NCBI RefSeq assembly: GCF_029094525.1
Contig: NZ_CP119107.1
Coordinates: 3,410,001 to 3,474,000, forward strand
Length of the DNA stretch: 64,000 nt
DNA from: Pullulanibacillus sp. KACC 23026
Lineage (GTDB): Bacteria; Bacillota; Bacilli; Bacillales; Sporolactobacillaceae
Direction of reading: 5' to 3'
Shown: piece by piece, positions 26,677-39,379 of the stretch
Numbering within the stretch: position 1 is the first letter of the stretch
Layout of the letters: each line of letters begins with the position of its first letter
The notes under the pieces: model-generated
Seen by the model: the letters and a program-made list of their open reading frames with translations, nothing else
Databases searched by the model: none
Told to the model about the DNA's origin: nothing
Position numbers and translations under genes: made by a program

Positions 26677-27416
26677 TGTTCAGCACTCCATTCTTTGCAC
26701 ACTGTCTCGTAGGCGGCAGCTGGGTTTGCTGCCTTTGTTATACTTCGTCCCACAACAATATAGTCGCTCTCTAAGGCCCTTGCTTTTGAAGGGGTGGCAA
26801 CCCGCTTTTGATCTTGTACGTCATCTCCCGCCAAGCGAATACCCGGTGTGACTGTAAGAAAATCAGAACGTGTCGCTGTTTTAATCATTTTAGATTCCCA
26901 AGCTGAACAAACCACTCCATCCAAACCGCTGAGCTCTGCATGTCTTGCATAAGTCACAATCACTTTGTCCAGCGGCTCTTGAATAAGAAGATCTTTCTCT
27001 AAAATAATTTGGTTCGTACTGGTCAGCTGCGTCACTGCAATTAATAGAGGCTTATCGGTATGAGCCGGTGCCCCCGCCTCTAACCCTTCCCTTGCAGCTT
27101 CCATCATTGGCCGGCCGCCCGCTGCATGGACATTGACCATATCTACTCCAAGGCGTGCCAGGCCTTTCATAGCCTGCTTCACTGTATTTGGAATATCATG
27201 AAGTTTCAAATCGAGAAAGACAAAATAACCGGCTTCCTTCAAATCATGAATGAGGCGCGGCCCTTCTTGATAAAAAAGCTCCATGCCCACCTTGACAGAG
27301 GGTTTATATGGTCCCAATTCTTTTAAAAACTGTTTGGTCTTCTCATAGCTTGGGAAATCGAGCGCCACCAAGACTTCTTTTTGTGAAATCACTTGATCAG
27401 GTTCAGTCGTTTTCAT
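26673..27416 (-). CDS. pyrF: orotidine 5'-phosphate decarboxylase
   Basis: PyrF decarboxylates OMP to UMP, the last step of de novo UMP synthesis. The 247-residue TIM barrel has the catalytic motif FLDLKLHDIPNTV near residues 69-81 and TPGIRLAGDD and VVGRSITKA further on. It carries roughly a dozen extra N-terminal residues (MKTTEPDQVISQKE) before the VLVALDF strand compared with B. subtilis; GGGGAGACGAGG lies before this ATG, so I keep it. Confidence 0.97.
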   Translation of the reverse strand: MKTTEPDQVISQKEVLVALDFPSYEKTKQFLKELGPYKPSVKVGMELFYQEGPRLIHDLKEAGYFVFLDLKLHDIPNTVKQAMKGLARLGVDMVNVHAAGGRPMMEAAREGLEAGAPAHTDKPLLIAVTQLTSTNQIILEKDLLIQEPLDKVIVTYARHAELSGLDGVVCSAWESKMIKTATRSDFLTVTPGIRLAGDDVQDQKRVATPSKARALESDYIVVGRSITKAANPAAAYETVCKEWSAEQ

Positions 27417-27436
27417 CCTCGTCTCCCCTTCGTAAC

Positions 27437-29138
<1,702 letters not shown>

Positions 29139-29142
<4 letters not shown>

Positions 29143-32100
29143 GACATCACCACCGTTTTGGGTCGTTCTATAGCTGGCATTGCTTCTGAAGAGAAGCAGA
29201 AGGATTCAAGTACTCGAAGCAGCGCCTCAGTTGTATCAAGTGATGTTAAACAAACCACCCCATTTTCAACCGATTCACGGCGGATGCGGAAGCCGTCTCT
29301 AGCCGGCTGCTTTCCCTTTGTTAACGTATTAACTACAAATTGAGCTTTGCCTTCACGGATCGTGCTGAGTAGATCCTGCTCACCGGTTTCTCCTTTATCA
29401 ATTTTGGCGACAACTGTTGCCCGAATGCCTTCAGCTTCCAAAAGACGTGCGGTTCCTTCTGTAGCCAGAATGTTATAGCCGATATTAGCAAACCGTTTAA
29501 TAAGTGGGAGCGCTTCTTCCTTATCTTTATCAGCAACGGTAAAGAGAACCGAACCAAATGTTGGAATCGTCATACCGCTTGCCAACAATCCTTTATAAAG
29601 GGCTTTTTCTAATGTCTGATCACGGCCCATGACTTCACCCGTTGACTTCATTTCAGGTCCAAGCGTAATGTCAACACTTCTTAACTTTGCAAAAGAGAAG
29701 ACAGGCACCTTAACAAAAACTTCATCCGGCTCTTGATGATACCCCGTACCGAATCCCTGTGAGACGAGGTCCTGACCTAAAATCGCGCGAGTCGCAATAT
29801 TAGCCATTGGAACCCCTGTAATTTTACTTAGAAAAGGAACGGTGCGGCTTGAGCGCGGATTCACTTCTAGAACATAAACCTCTTCGTTTTGAATAACAAA
29901 TTGAATATTTAAGAGGCCGATAATTTTGAGCCCTTTCGCAATTTTTATGGTTGTCTCAATGATCTTATCCTTGACGGTCTGACTCAAACTCTGTGGAGGA
30001 TATACCGCAATGGAATCTCCTGAGTGAACACCGGCCCGTTCTATATGCTCCATGATCCCTGGAATGTAGACATCCTTGCCATCTGAAATGCCATCCACTT
30101 CGACCTCTGTCCCAACTAAGTAACGGTCAACGAGAACTGGATGGTCCGGGTTGACTTTCACCGCATTGGTCATATATTGAATGAGTTCTGCTTCTTTATA
30201 GACAATTTCCATCGCGCGTCCCCCAAGCACATAAGACGGGCGAACGAGAACGGGATAGCCGATTTCAGAAGCGATCGCAACAGCTTGCTTAGTTGAGAAG
30301 GCGGTTTTCCCTTTTGGACGGGCAATGTCTAAACGCATCATTAACTGCTCAAATTTATCTCGATCTTCTGCCTCATCCATTGCTTCTAGTGAAGTTCCTA
30401 AAATTTGGACGCCTCGAGCACTTAACTCGGCTGCTAAGTTAATCGCCGTTTGCCCGCCGAATTGGACGATAACGCCTTTTGGCTTTTCAAGCTCCACGAC
30501 ATGCATGACGTCTTCCACTGTGAGCGGCTCCACATATAATTTGTCAGAGACACTAAAGTCTGTTGAGACAGTCTCTGGATTATTATTAATGATAATCGCT
30601 TCGTACCCGCATTCTTTAATCGCCCAGACCGTGTGAACCGTCGCATAATCGAATTCAATTCCTTGACCGATGCGGATCGGACCGGATCCAAGCACGATCA
30701 CTTTTTCGCGGTCAGTACGAACGCTCTCATTCTCTTCTTCATAGGTGCTATAGTAATAGGGGGTTTCGGATTCGAATTCACCCGCGCACGTATCCACCAT
30801 TTTGTAGACTGGAAAAAGTCCGGTTTCTTTACGATGATGATAGATCTCTCGTTCATGAACGCCCCAAATGCGGGCAATAGCACGGTCAGAAAAGCCTGAG
30901 CGCTTCGCTTTTTCTAAAACTGAATCGTTGTTCCTGTTTTCCGCGAGTTCTTTTTCAAGATCGATAATCGCTTTAATCTTTTGCAGGAAGTAGCGATCAA
31001 TTTTAGTCAAAGACCAAATCTCCTCAATGGTGGTGCCACGGCGAAACGCTTCTGAGATATAAAAAATCCGCTCATCATCCATTTTTAAGATGCCGTCAAT
31101 TAATTCTTGATCCGATTTCTCTGCAATCGGTTTTGACCAGAGGTGATCATAACCGGCTTCAAGTGAACGAACCGCTTTGAGAATGGATTCCTCAAAGGTT
31201 CTTCCCATGGCTAACACTTCACCGGTTGCCTTCATTTGGGTACCAAGGGTACGATTCGCCGATTCAAACTTATCAAACGGCCATCTTGGCATTTTGGTTA
31301 CGACGTAGTCAATCGAAGGCTCGAAGCTTGCATAGGTCGTTCCTGTAATCGCGTTTTTGATTTCATCCAAGTGATAGCCAACCGCAATTTTTGCCGCTAC
31401 CTTCGCAATGGGATAACCTGTTGCCTTAGAAGCAAGAGCGGATGAACGGCTGACGCGAGGATTGACTTCGATAATATAGTAATTTTCACTGTTTGGATTA
31501 AGGGCAAGCTGAACGTTACAGCCCCCCTCAATCTTAAGCGCACGGACGATTCTTAATGACACGCTGCGAAGGCGCTGAAGATCGCGGTCAGAGAGCGTTT
31601 GAGTCGGTGCCGTTACAATGGAATCCCCCGTGTGAATGCCGACTGGATCAATGTTTTCCATCGGGCAGATCGCAATCGTTCCATCATTCCCGTCACGCAT
31701 GACTTCAAATTCGATTTCCTTAAAACCCGCAATGCTTTTTTCAATGAGCACCTGATGAACAGGGCTTAGCTTCAATCCATTAGCCGCGATTTCTTCAAGA
31801 CCTTTTGAATCGTTGACAATACCGCCGCCGGTTCCGCCAAGTGTGTAGGCCGGACGAATAATGAGCGGGAAACCGACTAGATCAGCAAATTCGCGGGCGC
31901 CTTCCATGTTATTGATGATCCGGCTTTCTGGTACAGGCTCCCCCAATTGAACCATCAGCTTTCGGAAAAGGTCTCGATCCTCTGCTTGTTTGATCGAAGC
32001 TAGTTTGGTTCCGAGCAGTTCAATCCCGTATTCTTCAAGAATCCCAATTTGATCCAGCTCCATTGCCATATTAAGTCCTGTTTGACCGCCAAGAGTGGCA

Positions 32101-32360
32101 AGAATGCCATCAGGACGTTCTTTACGAATAATGCGGCTTACAAAATCAATATTAAGGGGCTCAATGTAAACGCGATCTGCTGTCTCGGTGTCCGTCATAA
32201 TCGTCGCCGGGTTCGAGTTGATCAACACGACCTCATAGCCTTCTTCTTTTAGAGCTCGACAGGCTTGTGTTCCGGAGTAATCGAATTCTGCCGCTTGACC
32301 AATAACAATCGGCCCTGACCCGATGACGAGTATCTTTTGAATGTCTGTGCGTTTAGGCAT
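29139..32360 (-). CDS. carB: carbamoyl-phosphate synthase large subunit (pyrimidine-specific)
   Basis: The large subunit makes carbamoyl phosphate from bicarbonate, ammonia and ATP. The 1073-residue product has the two homologous ATP-grasp halves ([17 protein letters not shown] near residue 13 and [17 protein letters not shown] near residue 560) and a C-terminal MGS-like allosteric domain (about 930-1073). Length is standard. It overlaps carA by 8 bases and pyrK by 4. In B. subtilis the equivalent is called pyrAB; its place inside the pyr operon points to the pyrimidine-regulated enzyme. Confidence 0.98.
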
Positions 32361-33447
32361 GGAGCACCCCTACTTTCTTTTTTGATTCTTCGATTAACTG
32401 CTTAAACTCTTCAAATAATGGACGAGAATCCTCTGGTCCAGGTGACGCTTCAGGATGGAATTGAACACTGAAAGCTGGAAATTCTGTGTGCTTCAACCCT
32501 TCGATCGTCCCATCATTAATCGCTACATGTGAGACGCGCAAGCCTGTCCCGCTTAAAGACTCTGGATCCACCGTGTAGCTATGGTTCTGTGACGTCATAT
32601 AGAAGCGCCCTGTATCCAAATCTTTTACCGGGTGGTTACTGCCGCGATGACCAAACTTCATTTTCTTCGTCGTCGCCCCGCTTGCTAAAGCAATGAGCTG
32701 ATGACCGAGACAGATCCCAAAGAGCGGTACTTTACCAAGAAGCTCACGAACGGTTTCGATCACATGAGGAACGTCTGTTGGGTCTCCCGGTCCATTTGTT
32801 AAAAGAACGCCGTCCGGATGGAGATGTAAAATCGCTTGAGCGGGTGTTGTATGCGGGACAACCACAATATCAAAACCCGTCTTCAACGCTTCCCGAAGAA
32901 TCCCTTTTTTCATTCCAAAATCCATGATGACCACTCGCTGTCCAAGCCCTGGGCTGTTGTACTCGACTTTGGTCGAAACTCGAAAGACTTGGTCGGTAGG
33001 AAACGATGTCTCACAAAGCTCCGCTGCCACACGTTCCGGATCCGCATCCATGTCGCAGAGACGGCCTTTTAGCGTTCCAAATTCTCTTACAAGTTTGGTT
33101 AAGCGGCGTGTATCGATTCCGGCAAGACCCGGAATCCCTTTTTCAACGAGCATGTCATGCAGAGAGTATTCACTTCGCCAATGACTAGGTACTTGCTCGA
33201 GTTCCTTTACAATCAATCCCGCAACCGCTGGAGAAATGGATTCAAAGTCATCACGATTGATTCCGTAGTTACCAATAAGCGGGTAAGTGAGTGTCACAAT
33301 TTGGTCGCAGTAAGAAGGGTCAGACAAAATTTCTTGATAGCCTGTCATCCCTGTATTAAAGACCACTTCTCCTTGCCGAAGCTCAGAGCTGCCAAAGCCT
33401 TCCCCTACAAAAAAAGCACCGTTTTCTAAGATGAGCTGTCGTTTCAT
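32353..33447 (-). CDS. carA: carbamoyl-phosphate synthase small subunit (pyrimidine-specific)
   Basis: The small subunit is the class I glutaminase that supplies ammonia to CarB. The 364-residue product has the nucleophile [12 protein letters not shown] near residue 243 and the His/Glu end of the triad in FHPEASPGP. The ATG at 33447 is chosen over the longer frame: it matches the family start [10 protein letters not shown] and overlaps the pyrC stop as ATGA. Confidence 0.97.
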   Translation of the reverse strand: MKRQLILENGAFFVGEGFGSSELRQGEVVFNTGMTGYQEILSDPSYCDQIVTLTYPLIGNYGINRDDFESISPAVAGLIVKELEQVPSHWRSEYSLHDMLVEKGIPGLAGIDTRRLTKLVREFGTLKGRLCDMDADPERVAAELCETSFPTDQVFRVSTKVEYNSPGLGQRVVIMDFGMKKGILREALKTGFDIVVVPHTTPAQAILHLHPDGVLLTNGPGDPTDVPHVIETVRELLGKVPLFGICLGHQLIALASGATTKKMKFGHRGSNHPVKDLDTGRFYMTSQNHSYTVDPESLSGTGLRVSHVAINDGTIEGLKHTEFPAFSVQFHPEASPGPEDSRPLFEEFKQLIEESKKKVGVLHA

Positions 33448-34727
33448 ACACTCACACGTCCTTTCTCCCATACGATGTCCCCTTGATAGATCGTAAGTGT
33501 TGGCCAGCCTTCCAGTTCCCATCCAGCAAATGGGGTATTTTTCCCTTTGGACAAGAAATGAGCCGGGTCTACTGTTTGTGTTTCTTCTAGGTCAATGACA
33601 ACGAGGTCCGCTTCCCCGCCAATCTCTATTTTTCCATAAGGCAGATGAAAGGCTTCTGCCGGCTTATTTGTCATGCGCTCTAGCAATTCAGAAAGAGAGA
33701 GCACTCCTTTTTTAACCAAGTGCGTATAAAGGAGCGGAAACGCCGTCTCTAGTCCAACGATCCCGAATGGCGCCTTTTCGATCGGCAGCGCCTTTTCGGA
33801 AGCGGCATGCGGGGCATGGTCCGTTGCGATAAAATCAAGCGTGCCGTCCAACAAGCCTTCGATTAAAGCCTCGCGATCCTCTACCCCTCTTAATGGTGGA
33901 TTCATTTTATAATCTGTATCTATGCTTGGAATATCGGTATCTGCAAGCAATAAATGATGCGGGGAAACCTCTGCCGTAACGCGAATCCCTGCTCGTTTTG
34001 CGTCCCGAATCACTCGTACCGATTCTTTTGTACTGACATGACAAACATGATAATGGCAATCCGCCGCTTCAGCCAGCAGCACGTCACGAGCAATTTGAAC
34101 AGATTCAGCGATATTAGGAATCCCTTTAAGGCCGTTTTTCCGAGCAAACTCCCCATCATGGACGGAACCGCCGAAGACGAGTGAGTTATCCTCACAGTGA
34201 GCGACAATCGCGACATCTTCTTTTGCCGCCTTTTGCATGGCTTCAAGCATTTTCCCAGCCGTTTGAACGCCGACCCCATCATCTGTAAAAGCAAAGGCAC
34301 CTGCCTGTTTTAAAGCGGCCAAATCATTCACTGTCTCACCTTTTAGCCCTGCTGTAATCGAACCATAAGGGAGAACTCGGACAGCCGCATCCTTTTCAAT
34401 CCGTCTCATCAAATCATCTACGGCTTCTACGGAATCTGGAATGGGATTCGTGTTGGGCATTGCCGCAACCGTTGTAAAACCGCCCTTTGCTGCTGCCTGT
34501 GTTCCGGTCTTGATGGTTTCCTTATGTTCGCCACCCGGCTCTCTGAGATGGATGTGCAAATCGACAAGACCAGGCGCGAGAAGCTTTCCTTCAAGGTCTA
34601 TAACTGCATGGTCGGATGAGTCAATGGACTCACCGATCTCGACAATCCGGTTTCCTTCAATCAAAACGTCTTGTTGTTTAAGCTCTTTGTTTAGTAGAGT
34701 GAGCCCATTTGTAAGTAGCATCCCCAT
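33444..34727 (-). CDS. pyrC: dihydroorotase
   Basis: PyrC closes carbamoyl aspartate to dihydroorotate. The 427-residue amidohydrolase has the zinc ligands [11 protein letters not shown] near residue 57, SPHHLLL near residue 231 and DHAPH near residue 303. AGGGAGG lies about 10 bases before the ATG at 34727. That start lies inside pyrB, giving an unusually long 50-base overlap with the end of that gene; the alternative ATG two codons later still overlaps by 44 bases. Confidence 0.96.
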   Translation of the reverse strand: MGMLLTNGLTLLNKELKQQDVLIEGNRIVEIGESIDSSDHAVIDLEGKLLAPGLVDLHIHLREPGGEHKETIKTGTQAAAKGGFTTVAAMPNTNPIPDSVEAVDDLMRRIEKDAAVRVLPYGSITAGLKGETVNDLAALKQAGAFAFTDDGVGVQTAGKMLEAMQKAAKEDVAIVAHCEDNSLVFGGSVHDGEFARKNGLKGIPNIAESVQIARDVLLAEAADCHYHVCHVSTKESVRVIRDAKRAGIRVTAEVSPHHLLLADTDIPSIDTDYKMNPPLRGVEDREALIEGLLDGTLDFIATDHAPHAASEKALPIEKAPFGIVGLETAFPLLYTHLVKKGVLSLSELLERMTNKPAEAFHLPYGKIEIGGEADLVVIDLEETQTVDPAHFLSKGKNTPFAGWELEGWPTLTIYQGDIVWEKGRVSV

Positions 34728-35619
34728 AATTTTCTGCCTCCCTTTGACTTAGAACCCAATTCAATACAGCCATTCTTGCGTAAACGCCGTTCTCTATTTG
34801 TTTAAAAATACGGGAACGCGGCCCTTCAACAAGCGTGCTATCTATTTCAACGCCGCGATTGACCGGTGCCGGATGCATAATGATGCTTCCTTTTTTCATC
34901 GTTTTCTCGCGTTCTATCGTTAACCCATAAGCTAGATGATAATCGTCTTTATTAAAGGCTTTTGTCCCGTTATGCCGTTCATGCTGAATACGCAGCAGAT
35001 TGACAACGTCTGCTTTCTTTATCGCTTCATCAACAGGTAAATAAATACCTGGGAAGTCATTGTTTTGCCACTCTCTCGGACCAGAAAGAATGAGATTAGC
35101 CCCCAATCGTGAGAGGATCTTGGCATTAGACCTGGCCACACGGCTATGCCTTAAGTCACCAATGATCGCGACCGTTAACCCTTTTATCCGGTTGAACTCT
35201 TCCCGAATGGTCATCAGGTCAAGCAGCGTTTGAGTGGGATGGTCCCCGCTCCCGTCCCCTGCATTAATAATGGAGAGGTTAAGGGTTTCCGCTAAGCCTT
35301 CATAATAGCAGTCCTCAGGATGACGAATAATGGCGACTTCCGCTCCAATGGCTTCCAGTGTTTTTAAGGTATCATACAAGGTTTCGCCTTTTTGAACGCT
35401 AGAGGTTGTCACATCCACATTTAAAGCTTGAAGCCCCATTCTCTTTTCAGCTACCTCAAAGCTAAATCGTGTTCGAGTGCTGGGTTCAAAAAACAAATTG
35501 GCAGCAAATCCAGGCCTTTGAACAGACAGTCTGCCGCTTTTGATCGCTTCAGCCTGATCTAAGATGGCTTCAATTTCAGCAAGTGTTAAGTGCTCTAATG
35601 ATAATAGATTGGTCATCAT
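34678..35619 (-). CDS. pyrB: aspartate carbamoyltransferase
   Basis: PyrB condenses aspartate with carbamoyl phosphate. The 313-residue catalytic subunit has the carbamoyl-phosphate site [12 protein letters not shown] near residue 44 and DHPTQTLLD near residue 129. No pyrI regulatory subunit is present, as usual in Bacillales. Its last 17 codons overlap pyrC in another frame. Its own PyrR attenuator lies upstream. Confidence 0.97.
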   Translation of the reverse strand: MMTNLLSLEHLTLAEIEAILDQAEAIKSGRLSVQRPGFAANLFFEPSTRTRFSFEVAEKRMGLQALNVDVTTSSVQKGETLYDTLKTLEAIGAEVAIIRHPEDCYYEGLAETLNLSIINAGDGSGDHPTQTLLDLMTIREEFNRIKGLTVAIIGDLRHSRVARSNAKILSRLGANLILSGPREWQNNDFPGIYLPVDEAIKKADVVNLLRIQHERHNGTKAFNKDDYHLAYGLTIEREKTMKKGSIIMHPAPVNRGVEIDSTLVEGPRSRIFKQIENGVYARMAVLNWVLSQREAENYGDATYKWAHSTKQRA

Positions 35620-35660
35620 GACCCTCCTCTTATATCCCTATCTTGTGTCAGATACTTACG

Positions 35661-35790
35661 AAAAAACCTCTCAGTCAGCTGACTGAGAGGTTTATCTGGA
35701 TGGGCAGGGGTAGTCTTCGGCAAATTAGAAATTTCTAAAATTTCTTTTTGCCCATCCTAAGTACCTCCCTTTGTCAGCCTCACAGGACTG
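35661..35790 (-). promoter_or_regulatory. PyrR attenuator between pyrR and pyrB
   Basis: The minus strand carries a PyrR-binding loop, GTCCTGTGAGGCTGACAAAG (35770-35789), then an alternative pairing region with a 9-base GGATGGGCA/TGCCCATCC stem, then a terminator formed by a perfect 28-base palindrome (AACCTCTCAGTCAG and its complement, 35665-35692) with a T run. UMP-bound PyrR should favour termination. Confidence 0.88.
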
Positions 35791-35806
35791 CATTTAAAAG
35801 GGATCT

Positions 35807-36358
<552 letters not shown>

Positions 36359-36371
36359 TCATCTTAAAATA

Positions 36372-36500
36372 GAAAAACCTCTCTCACATCTGCGAGAAAG
36401 GTTATGAGGATCCATCCTAGTAAGCTGTGCCTCAAGTAGGAGAAATCCTATTGCTACAGCAAGCTTATATCATGACCTTTCTCAGCCTCACGGGACCGAA
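36372..36500 (-). promoter_or_regulatory. PyrR attenuator in the pyrR leader
   Basis: The PyrR-binding loop reads GTCCCGTGAGGCTGAGAAAG (about 36476-36496), almost the same as the one before pyrB. A terminator follows, AACCTTTCTCG paired with GAGAGAGGTT (36376-36403), with a short T run, just before the pyrR start. Confidence 0.88.
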
Positions 36501-36536
36501 TTAAAAGGAAGGCTATTCGATTCATATTCCTTAATT

Positions 36537-36565
36537 ATTATTTCAAATAGAAGAAGGACTGTCAA
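36537..36565 (-). promoter_or_regulatory. promoter of the pyr operon
   Basis: A perfect TTGACA (36560-36565), a 17-base spacer and AATAAT (36537-36542) on the minus strand. The -35 box overlaps the stop codon of rluD (36562). Confidence 0.85.
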
Positions 36566-37488
36566 CCGTTATTTCGAAGTTCAGTCAAAAGCTGGGTCAT
36601 ATCCTCAGGAAGAGGAGCAGAAAAATGCATGTCTTCCCCCGTTGATGGATGCACGAAACCGAGCTCCCTAGCATGTAAGGCTTGCCCATCAATCGCGAGC
36701 GTTGATTTCGGCCCATACTTAGGATCACCGGCTATCGGATGATTAATGTAAGCCATATGAACGCGAATTTGATGTGTTCTTCCTGTCTCAAGGCGGCAGC
36801 TTGCTAGTGAATAATGAGAAAAACGCTCTTCAATTTGAACATGGGTGACCGCATTCTTACCGTTTTTTAGATTGACCGCCATCTTTTTGCGGTCTTTTTC
36901 GTCACGCCCAATTGGAGCATCGATGGTCATTTTATCATGCATCGGAACACCATGAACAATCGCTTGATACACGCGTTCGGTTGTCTTAGCTTTTAATTGA
37001 GCGGCAAGAGATTGGTGAGCGCGATCATTTTTTGCTGCGACCATGACACCTGATGTATCTTTATCGATTCGGTGAACAATCCCAGGACGCATGATTCCAT
37101 TAATACCGGATAAGTCCTGACAGTGGAAGAGCAGCGCATTGACGAGCGTCCCCGTATAATGGCCGGGAGCCGGATGAACAACCATCCCCCGAGGTTTATT
37201 AATGACAATAACATCCGCATCTTCATACAAAATGTTAAGGGGAATATCTTCTGGAAGAATGTCTGGCTCCTCCATATTAGGCATCTGCCATTCCACTCGG
37301 TCCTCCATTTGAACCTTATAATTAGGCTTGACTTGCCCTTCATTGACCCGGACATGACCTTCTTTAATTAATTTTTGAATCATTGTTCGCGATAGATCCT
37401 CGAGCGACTCGCTCAACACTTTATCGAGACGCTCTCCATTTTCAGTTTCCGTAATAATGAGTTGGTTATCGAGTGTTTCTTCGTCCAT
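36562..37488 (-). CDS. rluD: RluA-family 23S rRNA pseudouridine synthase (RluD-like, YlyB)
   Basis: This enzyme isomerises uridines in 23S rRNA to pseudouridine. The 308-residue protein has an N-terminal S4 RNA-binding domain (about 15-75) and the catalytic motif HRIDKDTSGVMV with the nucleophilic Asp near residue 140. The ATG at 37488, two bases after the lspA stop and preceded by AGAAGGAGAAGTG, is chosen over the longer frame. The exact target uridines cannot be told from sequence; lspA-rluD(ylyB)-pyrR is the B. subtilis order. Confidence 0.93.
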   Translation of the reverse strand: MDEETLDNQLIITETENGERLDKVLSESLEDLSRTMIQKLIKEGHVRVNEGQVKPNYKVQMEDRVEWQMPNMEEPDILPEDIPLNILYEDADVIVINKPRGMVVHPAPGHYTGTLVNALLFHCQDLSGINGIMRPGIVHRIDKDTSGVMVAAKNDRAHQSLAAQLKAKTTERVYQAIVHGVPMHDKMTIDAPIGRDEKDRKKMAVNLKNGKNAVTHVQIEERFSHYSLASCRLETGRTHQIRVHMAYINHPIAGDPKYGPKSTLAIDGQALHARELGFVHPSTGEDMHFSAPLPEDMTQLLTELRNNG

Positions 37489-37490
37489 AA

Positions 37491-37946
37491 TCACTTCTCC
37501 TTCTTGCTGTCTACGATCGAGTAAATCAATAATAAGACAGCCCCAATACATAAAGCCGAATCCGCTAAGTTAAAAATAGGATAACTATAAGATCCGATAT
37601 AGACATGAATAAAATCCACAACTTGTCCATGCAACAAGCGGTCGATAAAATTGCCGAGAGTCCCGCCAATAATTAGCCCTAAAGAAGTTCCTAAGAGCGG
37701 CTTAAAGCGGCCAAGTTTTTGCATATAATAAATGACAACCACAAGCACGACAATAGAGATGATATAGAAGAAGAGCATTCTTCCTTCTAAGATACTCCAA
37801 GCTGCTCCTGAATTTCTGAGTGACGTAATATAAAAGACATTCGGAATGATGGGGATATTATCTCCCACATTCATAGCGTGAGATACAACATATTTACTGA
37901 TTTGATCTAAAAGTACGACAAAAATAGCGAGTGCATAATATATCAT
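37491..37946 (-). CDS. lspA: lipoprotein signal peptidase (SPase II)
   Basis: LspA cleaves the signal peptide of prolipoproteins after diacylglyceryl modification, within the membrane. The 151-residue product has four membrane segments and both catalytic aspartates, in GGTLGNFIDRLLHGQVVDFIHV and FNLADSALCIG. The ATG at 37946 is chosen because AAGGAGGAGAACGAG stands before it and the upstream extension is not hydrophobic like the family N terminus. Confidence 0.95.
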   Translation of the reverse strand: MIYYALAIFVVLLDQISKYVVSHAMNVGDNIPIIPNVFYITSLRNSGAAWSILEGRMLFFYIISIVVLVVVIYYMQKLGRFKPLLGTSLGLIIGGTLGNFIDRLLHGQVVDFIHVYIGSYSYPIFNLADSALCIGAVLLLIYSIVDSKKEK

Positions 37947-38198
37947 CTCGTTCTCCTCCTTAGCCTTCTGCTTTAAAATTTTAGCATATAAGTAAGAAGA
38001 AGACGAACAAAGATTCAAATGGATTCCCCATAAGCCCATAAAACAAAGAAAGTAGCCGACTAACTCGGTTTTATTCAAACTAAAAAGCGAATCAAAGAGC
38101 GGTCGCCTAATCGGAATGGGCCATCATTGCGTTAGTTTTATTTCAGGCGGCCAATGAATGATGCCTTGCTGACTCCATTTTTAGTTATTGCCAGAATG

Positions 38199-38386
38199 AA
38201 TAGGCGGAGAATTTCCGGCTATTGTTAAAAATGTCGACTAAAAAACGAAAATAGGCGGAGGTTTTCCGCTTAACAGATCTAAATGAAGACAAATTCATGG
38301 CTTTGAATACGTATAAACGGAATAACTCCCCTTATTTTTATGAAAATTGGAGTGTCTCTTCATTTAAACGGAAATCTTCCGTTTAT
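38199..38386. repeat. four dispersed copies of a degenerate 23-26 bp palindrome
   Basis: Copies at 38199-38223, 38248-38273, 38312-38336 and 38363-38386 share the pattern A/T-rich flank, CGGA, 3-5 bases, TCCG, A/T-rich flank (for example AAACGGAAATCTTCCGTTT). Each can fold into a short hairpin. They look like a small interspersed repeat family; whether more copies exist elsewhere in the genome is unknown. Confidence 0.55.
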
Positions 38387-38433
38387 TTTTCAAGCACCTT
38401 TTAGCGGATCGGGATCCGTTGCTCTCTCTATGT

Positions 38434-38454
38434 AACGAGGAGTAACTCCTCGTT
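38434..38454 (-). terminator. hairpin after the DksA-like gene
   Basis: AACGAGGAG and CTCCTCGTT form a perfect 9-base stem with a 3-base loop, starting 1 base after the stop codon region. No U-tract follows on the minus strand (ACATAGAGAG), so it may stabilise the 3' end rather than terminate alone. Confidence 0.45.
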
Positions 38455-38455
38455 G

Positions 38456-39160
38456 TCAATCCATCGATTCATCTGAATAGGGGTCTTCTTCGGCTACATT
38501 TTCCTGGTTCATCCATTGGTCATATTGGATGTTCTTCACATACTGGACATTCTCATCACCGGTATACCCTTCAATTCCAGTAGCGCCAATGGCTTCAACT
38601 AAGGAAACATACCCTAAGCCATCATAACTGTCCATAAGAGATGAGCCATCATAAGTCATGCCGGATTGGTTATACGCGGCAACAAGGTCATAAGCATTTT
38701 GCTCATTGAACTCCGTTTCATCAGAACCTGTATAATACTCTTTCTCCATATCCCGAAGGACTTCTTCTTCAATCGGGCGATCATGATTAATAAAGGTATT
38801 GGGTGAGTTTTTCTTAACCGTCCTGGCTGTGGGAAGCGCTTCGAGGCGTTCATACGGGATCGCCTCACCTGTTTCCTCATCGATTCCATAGGTCCCTTTT
38901 TCCATTCGCTCTAAGGCAGCGTCAATGTCCTCAAGCTGTTCTTCGCGCATTTGTTTTAAAACCATGTCTTTTTCACGTTCATATAAAGCAGTCGCCTCGT
39001 CAGCGGGGTGATTATCGTACTGAGATAATTCTCCAGAAGCCGATTGAGAGGCATAGCCCTCATCCATTCCAAATTCTTCTGTGACTTTGAACTCATGCAA
39101 AATCTCTTGCTTTTCTTTCAGTAGCTCTTGTTTGAGCTTGTCATATGAATAGGAATCCAT
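38456..39160 (-). CDS. ylyA: TraR/DksA-family protein (YlyA/YteA-like), zinc finger degenerate
   Basis: DksA-like proteins bind RNA polymerase at its secondary channel. The 234-residue product has an N-terminal coiled-coil region (about 1-95) with the family stretch ELSQYDNHPADEATALYERE, then the finger position reading GTYGIDEETGEAIPYERLEALPTAR, where relatives usually have cysteines (GICEVCG); both Cys are replaced, so no zinc site remains. A long acidic, Tyr-rich tail follows (about 130-234). The ATG at 39160 follows AAGGAGG. Its place between ileS and lspA is that of B. subtilis ylyA, which I recall being linked to sporulation gene control; assignment to ylyA rests on that position. Confidence 0.8.
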   Translation of the reverse strand: MDSYSYDKLKQELLKEKQEILHEFKVTEEFGMDEGYASQSASGELSQYDNHPADEATALYEREKDMVLKQMREEQLEDIDAALERMEKGTYGIDEETGEAIPYERLEALPTARTVKKNSPNTFINHDRPIEEEVLRDMEKEYYTGSDETEFNEQNAYDLVAAYNQSGMTYDGSSLMDSYDGLGYVSLVEAIGATGIEGYTGDENVQYVKNIQYDQWMNQENVAEEDPYSDESMD

Positions 39161-39181
39161 TCCTGTCGCCTCCTTCCTTAG

Positions 39182-39226
39182 AGTGAGAAATCTCACTGCT
39201 TATAGTGTTTGAAAAGTCCGTGTCAC
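39182..39226 (-). promoter_or_regulatory. promoter of the DksA-like gene with a palindrome at the start site
   Basis: GTGACA (39221-39226), 16 bases, TATAAG (39199-39204) on the minus strand. The palindrome AGTGAGA-AA-TCTCACT (39182-39197) covers the predicted start point and could be an operator or a 5' hairpin. Confidence 0.55.
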
Positions 39227-39335
39227 TTAGACCCATAAATAGTTGTCAAATCACTCAAAGCTTTACCACCATTTCCATTAGAAAAATATTGGCTCGCGCC
39301 ATGCCCTTCTACTTTGGTCGATTTTCTTTATGTAT

Positions 39336-39371
39336 ATAAAAAAGGCACCTGGAAAAATCCAAGTGCCTTTG
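39336..39371 (-). terminator. ileS terminator
   Basis: AAAGGCAC and GTGCCTTT pair with a further GGA/TCC inner step, and the minus strand ends in a run of six T. It begins about 10 bases after the ileS stop codon. Confidence 0.88.
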
Positions 39372-39379
39372 GACTGCGA

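Larger units (their letters stand above)
38040..38455. other. intergenic region with small palindromes, no gene
   Basis: The roughly 500 bases between lspA and the DksA-like gene hold no convincing reading frame on either strand. They contain four dispersed degenerate palindromes (38199-38386), a CGGATC-GG-GATCCG palindrome near 38405-38418, and a hairpin at 38434-38454. Confidence 0.6.

Noticed and set aside
29333-31445. Several 60-100 codon frames inside carB on both strands
   Set aside because: All lie within a full-length, well-conserved gene and show no protein features of their own.
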